A DNA stretch of 64,000 nucleotides from Bradyrhizobiaceae bacterium (GCA_024103135.1 JAGFIZ010000106.1:18630-82629); one strand, 5' to 3'; shown: positions 8,417-17,057, counted from the first letter of the stretch. Notes: generated from the letters alone by a model not told the origin. Program-made: numbers and translations.

Positions 8417-10354
8417 ATGCGCAACATCATCACATCAATCATCGCAATTGGCCTTGTCGTATTAACCACGACTACGGCTGCACAAGAGAAACTGGCGGAC
8501 ACAACGGAGTACCTCCCCGTTTCGCTCTTTGCAGGTGTATCTGGTGGAGCAGCATTTCACGATGCAGAGTTTATTCAACTGCCTGGGCTACCCAATTGCT
8601 GCGAACCATACACCGGCGCAACCGGCCTGTCTGCCCTCGTCGATGTCGGTGCTGAATACCGCACGGCCATTCGGCTGTTCACCGATAATCTGCGACTCCG
8701 TCTTTCGGTTGGAGCACAGCTCATGCCCACGCATTTCCGACAGAATGAAGTGGTTGGCAACATCATCAACAATCAAACGGTGACGGATGGTGTGGTCGAG
8801 CATCAGCTAGATCTCTCCTACCTAGGCCTCACGATACAACCTGGCATCATCCTTCCTCTGCCTAGTGTTGATGGTCTGCAGTTGATGATAGGGGGCTTGG
8901 TAACACTTCCAATAACAACCACCGTAGAGCAACAGCAAGTGCTGGCATCGCCGACGGACCAATCCTACACCTTCGAGAATGGCGAGCGTTTTCGTGCACG
9001 CAATAGTGGTCCGCTTCCTGGTGCCACGTCGCCACTCCTATCGGCAGTCGCAGCACTACGCTACGTCATGCCCCTGAGCCAGAGCTGGCAACTTGTACCG
9101 ATGATCAAGTATCAGCAAGCGCTTGGCAGCATCACGAGTGAAACACCATGGAACGTCACCTCTGTCCACGCTGGCATCGAAGTAGCATGGCAATTGCCCA
9201 AACCCGAGCCAGCGATGCCTGAGCCCCCTGCCCCAGAACCCGTGGATACAACGCCAATCACGATCGTACCACCGCCTGTTCTTGCAAGCAACGTGAGCAT
9301 AGTAAGCCGCACGGCAGGAGCAACCGTCAACGGCGATACCATCTTCGCACCTGTCATTACCGAGTGGGTTGCCGACACCATCCAGTCCATTCTCCCAACA
9401 TTGTACTTTGAATACAACAGCACCAATCCAGTTGGTGGAGAAGATGCCATTCAGCGGTTTGCACAGGCCGTCAAACAAAGCATGGTGGACAGTACCGATC
9501 AGCGTGAACATGTGGTGATTACTGGCTCGGCCTCGGCAGATGAAGACGCACGTCTAGCACGTGAACGTATCTCACGTCTGCTGCGCGACGTACCCGTCAA
9601 CCAGAACCACGTGTCCGTCGTACAACGTAAGGCACCCGAAGCACGGTATCCCGGCTTGGCAGAAGAAGACCGGTTTGTCCGTGTTGAACTTGGATCAACA
9701 CGACGGATGCTTCATCGATTTGCAGAGTCGAAGCAAATCATGACCGAGGCAGTGCAACTGGCAGCACTGCATACGATAACGTGTGAGGCTGCACCGTGTG
9801 TAACGTCGGTGAATGTCGAAGGAGGGCGGACGCCAAAGACCACAACCACCGATGTCGTCATCCCAATTACTGCCGACATACCAGTTGGCAGTACGGCCGA
9901 ACAGCCGTCACTTGTAAGTGTGACGTTGCGGACGACAGACTCAACCGGAAACAGCGTTGATGCTGCCGCTGCAATGGTGCTTCGGCGCACCGTGAAGGAA
10001 ACCCATCGCAATCGATTGTGGACGGATCCTACGGGCGTAGTCAAGCAACGCGGACTCCTACTGGCCGTGTTTGACTTTGATCAAACGCAGCCCTCTTCGG
10101 TTGACCTACACGTTGTCGACAGCGTACGCATTGCCCTTGCCCACGGACGCAAGGTCACCCTGGTCCCCAGCACCGATGAGTTTGGTTCAGACACCTACAA
10201 CCTTGAGCTTCGAAAGAAGCGCGCAGAGGTTGGTCGCGCACTTATTGGCAAGGCAGCAGCTGACCTACCTGTTGACCTAACGGCTACAAACCCGACAACA
10301 CCGCATCCGATGCAGCGAGCCGTAAGCCGCAGTGTCTGGGTTCGAATAGAGTAA
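8417..10354 (+). CDS. Outer-membrane beta-barrel protein with OmpA-like domain
   Basis: The 645-residue product has a signal peptide (about 1-22, ending TTAAQ). Residues 30-260 alternate in polarity like a barrel (RLSVGAQLMPTHF, LTIQPGIILPLP, WQLVPMIKYQQAL). A Pro/Glu linker follows (PKPEPAMPEPPAPEPV, about 261-276). Residues about 325-430 carry an OmpA-type peptidoglycan-binding fold: 'LPTLYFEYNSTNP', a helix, 'HVVITGSASADEDARLARERI', and 'RFVRVELG'. The final 190 residues are another beta-rich module with a second OmpA-like hint (VTLVPSTDEFGSD, NLELRKKRAEVGRAL). It likely anchors the outer membrane to peptidoglycan. The start one base after the previous stop suggests translational coupling with that secreted protein. 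Confidence 0.7.
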   Translation: MRNIITSIIAIGLVVLTTTTAAQEKLADTTEYLPVSLFAGVSGGAAFHDAEFIQLPGLPNCCEPYTGATGLSALVDVGAEYRTAIRLFTDNLRLRLSVGAQLMPTHFRQNEVVGNIINNQTVTDGVVEHQLDLSYLGLTIQPGIILPLPSVDGLQLMIGGLVTLPITTTVEQQQVLASPTDQSYTFENGERFRARNSGPLPGATSPLLSAVAALRYVMPLSQSWQLVPMIKYQQALGSITSETPWNVTSVHAGIEVAWQLPKPEPAMPEPPAPEPVDTTPITIVPPPVLASNVSIVSRTAGATVNGDTIFAPVITEWVADTIQSILPTLYFEYNSTNPVGGEDAIQRFAQAVKQSMVDSTDQREHVVITGSASADEDARLARERISRLLRDVPVNQNHVSVVQRKAPEARYPGLAEEDRFVRVELGSTRRMLHRFAESKQIMTEAVQLAALHTITCEAAPCVTSVNVEGGRTPKTTTTDVVIPITADIPVGSTAEQPSLVSVTLRTTDSTGNSVDAAAAMVLRRTVKETHRNRLWTDPTGVVKQRGLLLAVFDFDQTQPSSVDLHVVDSVRIALAHGRKVTLVPSTDEFGSDTYNLELRKKRAEVGRALIGKAAADLPVDLTATNPTTPHPMQRAVSRSVWVRIE

Positions 10355-10395
10355 AACGCTAACCCAGTTGTGTTGCATGCCGTCATTACCCCGTC

Positions 10396-10411
10396 GCACA
10401 CTATTGTGTGC
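10396..10411. terminator. Small hairpin in the gap before the aminotransferase gene
   Basis: GCACAC/GTGTGC arms with a TATT loop form a 6-bp stem in the 147-bp gap at 10355-10501. No T-tract follows. It may end the preceding operon weakly. The rest of the gap shows no gene; a TTGACT at 10431 has no convincing -10 partner. Confidence 0.3.
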
Positions 10412-10501
10412 CTGATTGTGTTCGCTGTGCTTGACTGTATTTAACAGTAACGGGACGATAGCGTCCGCCGCGTAAAGTTCAGTGAGTGAGTAATTTTCTT
10501 C

Positions 10502-11650
10502 ATGATCACGCGAGCCTTGTTTCCCCTCGACCCCGATGTAGCATTCCTCAACCATGGATCCTTCGGGGCATGTCCGCACACCCTTCTTGCCATCCAACAC
10601 GAATGGCAGATGGTGCTGGAAAGAGAACCCGTTGCCTTCTTTCATGCCCTGCCAGCACGTTTGCAGCAGGCACGGAAGGCCTTGGCTGACTTTGTTGATG
10701 CCGACCCTACCGATCTTGTGTACGTCACAAACAGCACCTATGGCGCGAACATCATGGCAGCGACCATGGCTCGCCAGTTAAAGCCGGGCGACAGCGTACT
10801 CATCACCGATCACGAGTATGGCGCCTGCGTCCGCGCTTGGAAGAACCACCTTCAGGGGACGGGCATTCACCTAAAGGTCTGCCACATACCCATGCCAATT
10901 CCTGCGCAAGCGGACCTTGAAGACATCATTTGGAAGGAAGTCGACTCAAGCACCAAGGCCATCTTCATCAGTCATATCACGTCGCCAACCGCATGTCTGA
11001 TGCCTGTCGGGGGGCTTACCAGTCGTGCTCGTCAAGCTGGGATCATGATGTTGGTAGACGGAGCCCATGCACTCGGACATCTCCCGTTATCAGTGCGTGA
11101 TCTTGGTGTAGACATGTACACCGGCAACTGCCACAAGTGGATGTGTGCACCCAAGGGCAGTGCACTCCTTTGGGTGAGGCCTGATCTTCAGCCCCATGCA
11201 TTCCCGGTTATCACCAGCTGGGGAGCAGATGGGTTGAGTGTTGGTGATGGTGCATTTATTGACGAACATGAATATACCGGAACGCGAGACCCTAGCCCCT
11301 TTCTCACAACACCAGCAACCATTGAGTGGATGAAGGAGCATGATTGGTGGACCACGGTCGACCGTGCTCATGCCGTGGTGTGTTACGGCATGGAACGGCT
11401 CATGGAGCTGGGACTCAAGCCAATGAGTGCTGATTGGTCCGAGCAAAAACTCCTGATGGGGACGGTGCTGTTGCCTGAGGAGGTAGACGGACCCGATTTG
11501 CAGCGACGATTACTGTCGGCCCACAACATCCAGGTGATCTGCATGCAATGGCTCGACAAGCCACTACTGCGGTTCAGTGTACACGGCTACACCACCACCG
11601 AAGAGGTCCACCAATTACTTACCGCACTTAAGCACGAGCTTATGCTGTAG
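10502..11650 (+). CDS. PLP-dependent aminotransferase class V, isopenicillin-N-epimerase-like
   Basis: The 382-residue protein belongs to the fold-type I class V group. It opens with FLNHGSFGACPH, has the cofactor-contacting segment VTNSTYGAN, the Asp-containing DGAHALGHLP, and the Schiff-base lysine K212 in 'NCHKWMCAPKGSALLWV'. That last motif is typical of proteins annotated as isopenicillin N epimerase or cysteine-desulfurase-like; most bacterial members do not make beta-lactams and have unknown substrates. There is no signal peptide, so it is cytoplasmic. It is a single gene and its 3' end overlaps the convergent small gene by 11 bp. Confidence 0.85.
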   Translation: MITRALFPLDPDVAFLNHGSFGACPHTLLAIQHEWQMVLEREPVAFFHALPARLQQARKALADFVDADPTDLVYVTNSTYGANIMAATMARQLKPGDSVLITDHEYGACVRAWKNHLQGTGIHLKVCHIPMPIPAQADLEDIIWKEVDSSTKAIFISHITSPTACLMPVGGLTSRARQAGIMMLVDGAHALGHLPLSVRDLGVDMYTGNCHKWMCAPKGSALLWVRPDLQPHAFPVITSWGADGLSVGDGAFIDEHEYTGTRDPSPFLTTPATIEWMKEHDWWTTVDRAHAVVCYGMERLMELGLKPMSADWSEQKLLMGTVLLPEEVDGPDLQRRLLSAHNIQVICMQWLDKPLLRFSVHGYTTTEEVHQLLTALKHELML

Positions 11651-11873
11651 GAGTCTGTTCTGCAACGCCTGCTGGGACGTTCTTTACATCGCGGATTCTT
11701 GCGATGAACTGCTCCATAAAAGCCAAGGAGTCGGGGAGGTTCAGACTCATCTGAACACCGCCGTTGATCTCCAGGTCGACGTATATCTCGTTACTGTGAT
11801 AGTCATACTCAAGGTTGATGTCGTGGATGTCGCTGAATGGCATTTTGTGTTTGCCGAATTGCAGGATCTTCAT
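11640..11873 (-). CDS. Small conserved-looking protein, 77 residues, function unknown
   Basis: From ATG at 11873 the product is MKILQFGKHKMPFSDIHDIN and so on to 77 residues. It is acidic, with a beta-strand pair (EYDYHSNEIYVDLEINGG) and a C-terminal helix (SLAFMEQFIARIRDV). AAGGTG lies 7 nt before this ATG, a reasonable ribosome-binding site, whereas a longer in-frame version to 11978 would run into the repeat array. No family is recognised. It overlaps the convergent aminotransferase gene by 11 bp, and an 11-bp palindrome (CTACAATGTAG, 11908-11918) sits upstream. Confidence 0.55.
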   Translation of the reverse strand: MKILQFGKHKMPFSDIHDINLEYDYHSNEIYVDLEINGGVQMSLNLPDSLAFMEQFIARIRDVKNVPAGVAEQTPTA

Positions 11874-11923
11874 GTCAGCACCTTGGAAAACGAGAAAAAA
11901 ATATTTGCTACAATGTAGTGTTT

Positions 11924-11947
11924 TACTCCGTCCCAAACAACCTGTCA
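11924..11947 (-). repeat. Detached copy of the last 24 bp of upp
   Basis: These 24 bases are identical to 12548-12571, the region encoding the final residues (GDRLFGTE) and stop of uracil phosphoribosyltransferase. The copy lies 624 bp further downstream on the gene's own strand, at the far edge of the palindromic array. The array is therefore bracketed by a direct repeat made of gene sequence. Only the 3' tip of the gene is present, so this is a fragment, not a second upp. Confidence 0.85.
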
Positions 11948-12545
11948 TCCCGGCGAAAGTGTCGTCATTCCGGCGCAAGCGGGGACCCAGTGCTCTTCCG
12001 CCGTCATCCCCGCGGAAGCGTCGTCATCCCCGCGAAAGCGGGGACCCAGAACGCTTGGTTGCGAACAACGTTTGATCGTACTGCTCCTTTACCCGTCACC
12101 CCCGCGAAAGCGGGGGCCTAGTATGCTCGGTTGCGAACAACGCATGAACGTTCTGCTTCTTCCCCTGGATCCCTGCTTACGCAGGGAAGACAGTGTTGGT
12201 CGTCATCCCCGCGAAAGTGTCGTCATCCCCGCGAACGCGGGGACCCAGCATGTTCAGTTGCGCACAACGCTTGAGTGTGCTGCTTATTCCCCTGGATCCC
12301 TGCTTACGCAGGGAAGACATTATTGGCCGTCATCCCCGCGAAAGCGTCGTCATCCCCGCGAAAGCGGGGATCTAGCACTAAAACCTCCGTCATCCCCGCG
12401 AAAGCGGGGGCCTAGCACTCCTCTTTCTGGATCCCTGCTTACGCAGGGAAGACAGTATTGGTCGTCATCCCCGCGGAAGCGGGGACCCAGTACATTTTCG
12501 TCATCCCGGCGAACGCCGGGACCTACTTTCGCGGGGGTGACGACC
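11944..12545. repeat. Array of interspersed palindromes (GTCATCCCCGCGAAAGCGGGG type) mixed with a second palindrome
   Basis: About a dozen full or partial units share the core CGTCATCCCCGCGAAAGCGG, usually continuing GGACCCAG. Positions include 11962, 12002, 12022, 12094, 12201, 12221, 12328, 12348, 12388, 12463 and 12498. A second element, GGATCCCTGCTTACGCAGGG followed by AAGACA, occurs three times (about 12168, 12294, 12429). The connecting DNA is also partly repeated (TTGCGAACAACG at 12059 and 12131, TTGCGCACAACG at 12258). Palindromes of this sequence type are known as dispersed intergenic repeats in many bacteria, for example the dRS3/REP-like repeats. Spacing is irregular, so it is not CRISPR. 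Frames that look like VIPAKAGTQ or SSPRKRGPS peptides are only the repeat translated. Confidence 0.85.
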
Positions 12546-12546
12546 T

Positions 12547-13167
12547 CTACTCCGTCCCAAACAACCTGTCACCAGCGTCACCTAAACCAGGGACGATGTA
12601 GCCCACATCGTTCAGATGGTCATCCAAAGCACCAACGATCACGTGAGCGCGTGGATGATTACGTTCAATTGTTGCAAGCCCTTCTGGTGCGGCGATGACG
12701 CCTGCAGCGATAATCGCAGTGTGCGGGAGCGCTGTGAGTTTTGTCAGGGTAGTGCTCAGACTGCCACCGGTGGCAATCATGGGATCCAGGACAATGAAGG
12801 TTGTCGAGGCATTGGCACTGGGTAGGTTCGAGTAATACTCTTCGGCAATGAGCGATTCTTCGTTTCGGCGCAAACCCTCGAAGCCAACCTTTGCCGATGG
12901 CATGATGTGCAAGAATGCATCCAGCAAGCCTAGCCCTGCCCGAAGCACGGGAATAAGTACGATCTCGCCTGATACAACATGTGCTTTGGTTGTGGTAAGG
13001 GGCGTGGTAACGGTACGCTCTTCGTGTGGAAGGTGCTTGCTAACTTCTACGGCAAGGTGCAGACCAATCCTGTACATGGCCTGCCTGAATTCATTCATGG
13101 GTGTGCTAGCAGCACGAATGATGCTTAGCTCATGCTCGATGCCAGTGCCGTGCAAAATGGTATGCAT
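12547..13167 (-). CDS. upp: Uracil phosphoribosyltransferase
   Basis: The 206-residue enzyme converts uracil and PRPP to UMP in pyrimidine salvage. It contains the PRPP-binding loop FIVLDPMIATGGSLS, the segment VLRAGLGLLDAFL, and the uracil-binding C-terminus with GDAGDRLFGT, all hallmarks of the family, at normal length. The start ATG at 13167 gives MHTILHGTG. An 84-bp gap separates it from the upstream tatD-fusion gene on the same strand. The palindromic array begins immediately behind its stop codon, and a copy of its last 24 bases lies at the other end of that array. Confidence 0.96.
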   Translation of the reverse strand: MHTILHGTGIEHELSIIRAASTPMNEFRQAMYRIGLHLAVEVSKHLPHEERTVTTPLTTTKAHVVSGEIVLIPVLRAGLGLLDAFLHIMPSAKVGFEGLRRNEESLIAEEYYSNLPSANASTTFIVLDPMIATGGSLSTTLTKLTALPHTAIIAAGVIAAPEGLATIERNHPRAHVIVGALDDHLNDVGYIVPGLGDAGDRLFGTE

Positions 13168-13251
13168 GGGCTTTCGTCCAATTGCCAGTTGTTAGGGTAG
13201 GCTACGCTACGTGTTCGGTATGCGGAGAAGAAAAGAGTTCAACTCTCTACG

Positions 13252-14817
13252 TCAGAACGGGAAGTAGTACAAGATTGTTAACCGTGGGATGGAAAACATG
13301 GTGTTAACGTCGGCCTTGTCTTCCGACAACATCGTCGGGTTGTCCTTGTTTGCCCATTGACTATCATCAACCTCGTTGAGATAGCGAGTTACAATCCTGT
13401 CCATATCCCTACCAAGCAATAGGTTAAAGCGAACGTTGAACATTGGGTAGAACAATCCGATTGGAGTTGGAATGTTCATCCCTAGTCCGACACCAAAGTT
13501 TATCCCGAACTTGCTTCGAACTATCGTTCCATCGTCGATCGTAGCGAATGTGGCACCAAGCTGTGGCAGGAAGTTGATTTTCTTGTAGGGGTTCAGGTTG
13601 TAGTGCACAACACCTTCTAGTACGGTTGTGGTGATTGGATCAAGACCATAGTCCTTCGCTGGTCCAGTGTTTTCCGAGTAAAGGAATGTTGCCTCGATAA
13701 GAAACTCAGGATTGATACCGTAGGTCAGGGTGGCGCCAGCGGAAAGCAAACCATCAAACGACGAGCTGCGCTTTGGACCTTCGTCAGTCTTGTAGGTCGT
13801 CCACCTGTTAGGGTTATCACCCGATCCAGCCAGCCGCGGATCATACTTCTGCACAAACTGCTGGAACTCGATGTTTGTTTGCGAGCCGATCGAAATGCCA
13901 AAGCCAAGGGTGCGTGGTTTGATCCACTTTTCGTAAGCGACACTGTCGGCATAATAGTTGTCGAGTGCAATCTCCCAATCCCTATCATCTGGGTAGTCTT
14001 CGTCGGTAGGGGGCTTGGGTTGCGCAAGTGCCGCAGTAGAAGCAACTAGTAGCATGGCTAGTAGGCCAAAAAACTTTCTGGTTGTTTGCGTTGTTTGGTC
14101 AATGATGTTCTGCATGGTGCTTCCTTTGATCTCGGCAATTTTCTGAGCTACAAGTGCAACGTAGGCGGGTTCATTACGCTTGCCTCGGTGCGGCTCAGGC
14201 GTGATATAGGGCGAGTCGGTCTCGATCATGTAACGATTGTCGGGAACGTTCTCTACCACCTGCTGCAAAGTCGATTTTTTGAAGGTGATATTGCCAGTGA
14301 ACGAAACGTGGAACTGTGCATCCAGTGCTCGTCGTAGCACGTCCACCGAGCTTGAAAAGCAATGAAGCACTCCTCGGAGTGTTCCGTCCTGCTCTTCTTC
14401 AATGATAGTCAACACATCGTCATCGGCCTCACGGTTGTGGACGATGACGGGTAAATTCTTGCGCTTTGCAATACGTAACTGTTCGCGGAAACAATGCTGT
14501 TGCACGGACTTCTCGGCAAAGTCGTAGTAGTAGTCCAGTCCTATCTCTCCAATGGCCACAACCTTCACTGCCGTCGCTCCCTGCTCTACGTGTTCGAGAT
14601 CATGGTCCGTCACTTCCTGCACGTGATGCGGGTGAATGCCAATGCCTCGATAGAGCATGGGATGACTGTTTGTAACGGTGATTAGATGATCTCGTCGAGC
14701 TGGTTCGATGTCTGGAATGATGATGGCTTGGAGACCACCGTCAATGGCACGCTGCAACATCGCATCCCTATCGGCATCAAATGGTTTGGTGTCGATATGA
14801 GCATGAGAGTCAATCAT
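13252..14817 (-). CDS. TatD-family metal-dependent DNase fused to an outer-membrane-barrel protein
   Basis: The 521-codon frame holds two proteins in one. Residues 1-251 are a complete TatD hydrolase with its metal ligands: H5 and H7 (DSHAHID), E91 (GEIGLDYYY), H127 (VIVHNRE), H152 (LHCFS) and D201 (ETDSPYI). TatD proteins are cytoplasmic DNases. Residues 247-266 (FFGLLAMLLVASTAALAQP) form a textbook signal peptide whose start coincides with TatD's normal C-terminal 'RKFFGL'. Residues 267-521 look like a secreted or outer-membrane protein: GFGISIGSQTNIEF, GATLTYGINPEFLIEATFLY, FGINFGVGLGMNIP, ending in LTILYYFPF, a barrel-type aromatic end. An internal ATG (residue 235) with an SD-like sequence could yield the second part alone. 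The gene overlaps bcp by 4 bp. Confidence 0.85.
   Translation of the reverse strand: MIDSHAHIDTKPFDADRDAMLQRAIDGGLQAIIIPDIEPARRDHLITVTNSHPMLYRGIGIHPHHVQEVTDHDLEHVEQGATAVKVVAIGEIGLDYYYDFAEKSVQQHCFREQLRIAKRKNLPVIVHNREADDDVLTIIEEEQDGTLRGVLHCFSSSVDVLRRALDAQFHVSFTGNITFKKSTLQQVVENVPDNRYMIETDSPYITPEPHRGKRNEPAYVALVAQKIAEIKGSTMQNIIDQTTQTTRKFFGLLAMLLVASTAALAQPKPPTDEDYPDDRDWEIALDNYYADSVAYEKWIKPRTLGFGISIGSQTNIEFQQFVQKYDPRLAGSGDNPNRWTTYKTDEGPKRSSSFDGLLSAGATLTYGINPEFLIEATFLYSENTGPAKDYGLDPITTTVLEGVVHYNLNPYKKINFLPQLGATFATIDDGTIVRSKFGINFGVGLGMNIPTPIGLFYPMFNVRFNLLLGRDMDRIVTRYLNEVDDSQWANKDNPTMLSEDKADVNTMFSIPRLTILYYFPF
14113..14127 (-). promoter_or_regulatory. Candidate internal ribosome-binding site and start inside the tatD-fusion gene
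   Basis: On the minus strand AAAGGAAGCACC precedes an in-frame ATG at 14115-14113 (residue 235). The AGGA core is 5-8 nt from the ATG, good Shine-Dalgarno geometry. Starting here would give MQNIIDQTTQTTRKFFGLLA and then the hydrophobic core and AQ cleavage site, a normal signal peptide on a 287-residue outer-membrane protein. The same bases also encode 'KGST' of TatD, a spot where the family often has KG, so the match could be chance. Confidence 0.45.
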
Positions 14818-15284
14818 CGGCTGAGCACGTCCATTGCTTCACGGATTTGCTTGAGCTGGTGGGCGTGACGGACGTTGGACCAGGCTTTGCGAATCCGACC
14901 TTGTGGGTCGATGAGGTAGCTGGTACGCACGATGCCCATGTATTCACGACCGTAGAGTTTCTTGAGTTGCCATACATCGTACTTCTTGATGATGGCCATC
15001 TTGGGGTCGGCAACAAGCGTGTAGTTCAACTGATACTTGTCGACAAATCGGTGGTGACTTTCTACGGTATCGGGACTTACGCCTATTACGTGAATGCCCA
15101 TGGACTGAAGTTCCGGCATCGAGTCACGAAACGAGCATGCTTGTGCAGTACATGTAGGTGTATCGTCTTCCGGGTAGAAATACAGCAACACCCAACGTCC
15201 TCGTAAATCCTTCAACGCAAAACGGTTGGAGTTACTGGCAGGAGCCGCGAATAGCGGTGCGACGGTGTTTTCTTCGAGAGCCAT
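14814..15284 (-). CDS. bcp: Thioredoxin-dependent peroxiredoxin, Bcp/PrxQ type
   Basis: The 156-residue enzyme reduces hydroperoxides. The active-site segment YPEDDTPTCTAQACSFRD contains the peroxidatic Cys45 and a resolving Cys50 five residues on, the PrxQ/Bcp arrangement. Length and order are typical of the family, including GVSPDTVESHHRF and the C-terminal 'YLIDPQGRI'. There is no signal peptide. The stop overlaps the start of the tatD-fusion gene by 4 nt (ATGA), and dnaX lies 39 bp upstream, so the three genes are probably co-transcribed. Confidence 0.95.
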   Translation of the reverse strand: MALEENTVAPLFAAPASNSNRFALKDLRGRWVLLYFYPEDDTPTCTAQACSFRDSMPELQSMGIHVIGVSPDTVESHHRFVDKYQLNYTLVADPKMAIIKKYDVWQLKKLYGREYMGIVRTSYLIDPQGRIRKAWSNVRHAHQLKQIREAMDVLSR

Positions 15285-15323
15285 GGTGAATCGTTATCGA
15301 ACAATTACCAACAAAGCTACACG

Positions 15324-17018
15324 CTAGTTCATCTTTCTCGCGGCAAAGAGTCTGATAATGGCACGTTCAATTGGCAATAGATCGTCCGAAGCTGCTTGAT
15401 CAGCGACCGAATCACTGCTGTCGGTGTCAACGTTCGTTGCAGCACGCTGTCGGTCGTCTTGTGCTTTCATCACCGCTACACCAACCGGCGCATTGTACAC
15501 CTTGGCAAGGTGCTCCTTTAGGTCGGGTAACTTATCCGTCAGCCGATGGTAGACTACCTCACCAGTCGGCCTTAGGACAAGTCCTACCTCCGTAAATGAA
15601 ATTGCCAGGAGTCCTTGCCGAACCGTAGAACGCACAAAGGCCAGGTGTTCCGGTAACTCGTCAAGGACCTTCTGCCACTGCTCCGAAAGGGCTCTGGCTG
15701 AGAGGGCATTGACGCTTCGTGAACGTTCACGTACCCGTTTGGCTACAGGACTAAGCTTCTTAAGATCACCAACTACGTTTGGCGGTGGAGGGGGGGATGG
15801 GGTAGGTGGACGTGTAGGTGAACGCATTGGACCAACCTTGAGGGCCATTGGTATGCCCCCTACAGGCTGTGATGTGCCAGCACCGAGACGTGCCAACAGC
15901 TCACCCAGATCAACCGATGCATCCATCGAGGCAAGCCGGATGAGTGTAAACTCGAAGCGCACACGGGGCTGCGGTGGGTTTAGGCGTAGTTGTTGTTCGC
16001 CCTGGGAGAGGACGGACATGATGCGGACAAGGTCGGTCTGACTGTAATGCTGCGCTTCATCAACATACCGTGTCTTAACTGCTTCTGCTGCTTCGATAAG
16101 GTTGGCATTGGTTGTTGCCACCACGGTAAGCAGATTGCGGTAATGCTCCAGCAGGCCTACGAGTGTTTCCTTCAAATCGTAGCCCCGGCTCACTACCTGC
16201 CGAGCCAGATCAAACATTCCCGATAGATCGTTCTGCCGAGCCGTAGTGCTGATGTCGAAATAAAAATCAACATCCACCAAGTGCAGGGCCTCTGCCACCT
16301 GCGCACTGGTAATCGATGTTCCGCAAAAGGCAACAACCTGGTCGAAGATCGACTGTGAGTCGCGCATCGACCCATCGGCCTTCCGCGCTATGGCAACGAG
16401 CGATGCCTCGTCGATCGTTATGCCATCGGCACTGGCAATGGTAGCTAGGTGACCAACGATGGAGGATATCTCCATCCTTCTAAAGTCAAAGCGCTGACAT
16501 CGACTAAGGATCGTTGCAGGAACCTTGTGAATCTCCGTGGTTGCAAAGACGAAGATTAGATGGGGAGGGGGCTCTTCCAACGTCTTAAGCAAGGCATTGA
16601 ATGCTGCCGTTGAGAGCATGTGCACTTCGTCAATGATGTACAGCTTGTACTTACCCGTAACCGGAGCGTATTTGGCATTGTCGCGTAGTTTACGCACATC
16701 GTCTACACTGTTATTCGATGCACCGTCGATTTCGATCACGTCAACACTGCGACCTTCCAAAACATCCCTACAGGTGGCACAGTCATTACATGGTTCATTG
16801 TCGACAGGGCGCTCGCAGTTCAAGGCACGCGACAGGATTCGTGCGCAGGTTGTCTTGCCCACGCCACGTGGACCAGTGAACAAATACGCATGGTGTACCC
16901 TGCCCGTACGGATTGCATTTCGTACAGTTGTAGTAACATGTTCCTGTCCTACAACGTCTGAGAAGCGAAGTGGACGCCATTTACGCGCTGTTACAACAAA
17001 ACCTTGATCTTCTGTCAT
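15324..17018 (-). CDS. dnaX: DNA polymerase III subunits gamma/tau
   Basis: The 564-residue protein (ATG at 17018, MTEDQGFVVTARKWRP) is the clamp-loader ATPase. It has Walker A GPRGVGKT (49-56), the four zinc cysteines C68, C77, C80 and C83, Walker B YIIDEVHML, and the SRC motif ILSRCQRFDF. The C-terminal part is a Pro-rich linker (PTRPPTPSPPPPP, about residues 410-425) and a short tau-like domain. The linker is coded through a run of seven Cs (15790-15796 on the plus strand as Gs). Upstream of 17018 there are only 39 bp to the divergent subtilase gene start at 17058, so promoters for both must overlap or lie inside the opposing gene. A longer in-frame start at 17075 would enter that gene and is less likely. 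Confidence 0.95.
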   Translation of the reverse strand: MTEDQGFVVTARKWRPLRFSDVVGQEHVTTTVRNAIRTGRVHHAYLFTGPRGVGKTTCARILSRALNCERPVDNEPCNDCATCRDVLEGRSVDVIEIDGASNNSVDDVRKLRDNAKYAPVTGKYKLYIIDEVHMLSTAAFNALLKTLEEPPPHLIFVFATTEIHKVPATILSRCQRFDFRRMEISSIVGHLATIASADGITIDEASLVAIARKADGSMRDSQSIFDQVVAFCGTSITSAQVAEALHLVDVDFYFDISTTARQNDLSGMFDLARQVVSRGYDLKETLVGLLEHYRNLLTVVATTNANLIEAAEAVKTRYVDEAQHYSQTDLVRIMSVLSQGEQQLRLNPPQPRVRFEFTLIRLASMDASVDLGELLARLGAGTSQPVGGIPMALKVGPMRSPTRPPTPSPPPPPNVVGDLKKLSPVAKRVRERSRSVNALSARALSEQWQKVLDELPEHLAFVRSTVRQGLLAISFTEVGLVLRPTGEVVYHRLTDKLPDLKEHLAKVYNAPVGVAVMKAQDDRQRAATNVDTDSSDSVADQAASDDLLPIERAIIRLFAARKMN

Positions 17019-17057
17019 ACTATCAATTCTCACGAACCCGTTAATCTGCAAAAAGCA

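Noticed and set aside
11944..12545. Possible CRISPR array
   Set aside because: Spacing between units is irregular, spacers are partly repeated, units are palindromes of known dispersed type, and no cas gene is near.
11815..12698. Plus-strand frames (up to 208 codons) full of VIPAKAG/SSPRKRGPS-like peptides
   Set aside because: They are translations of the palindromic array and the antisense of upp; such peptides are well known false proteins.
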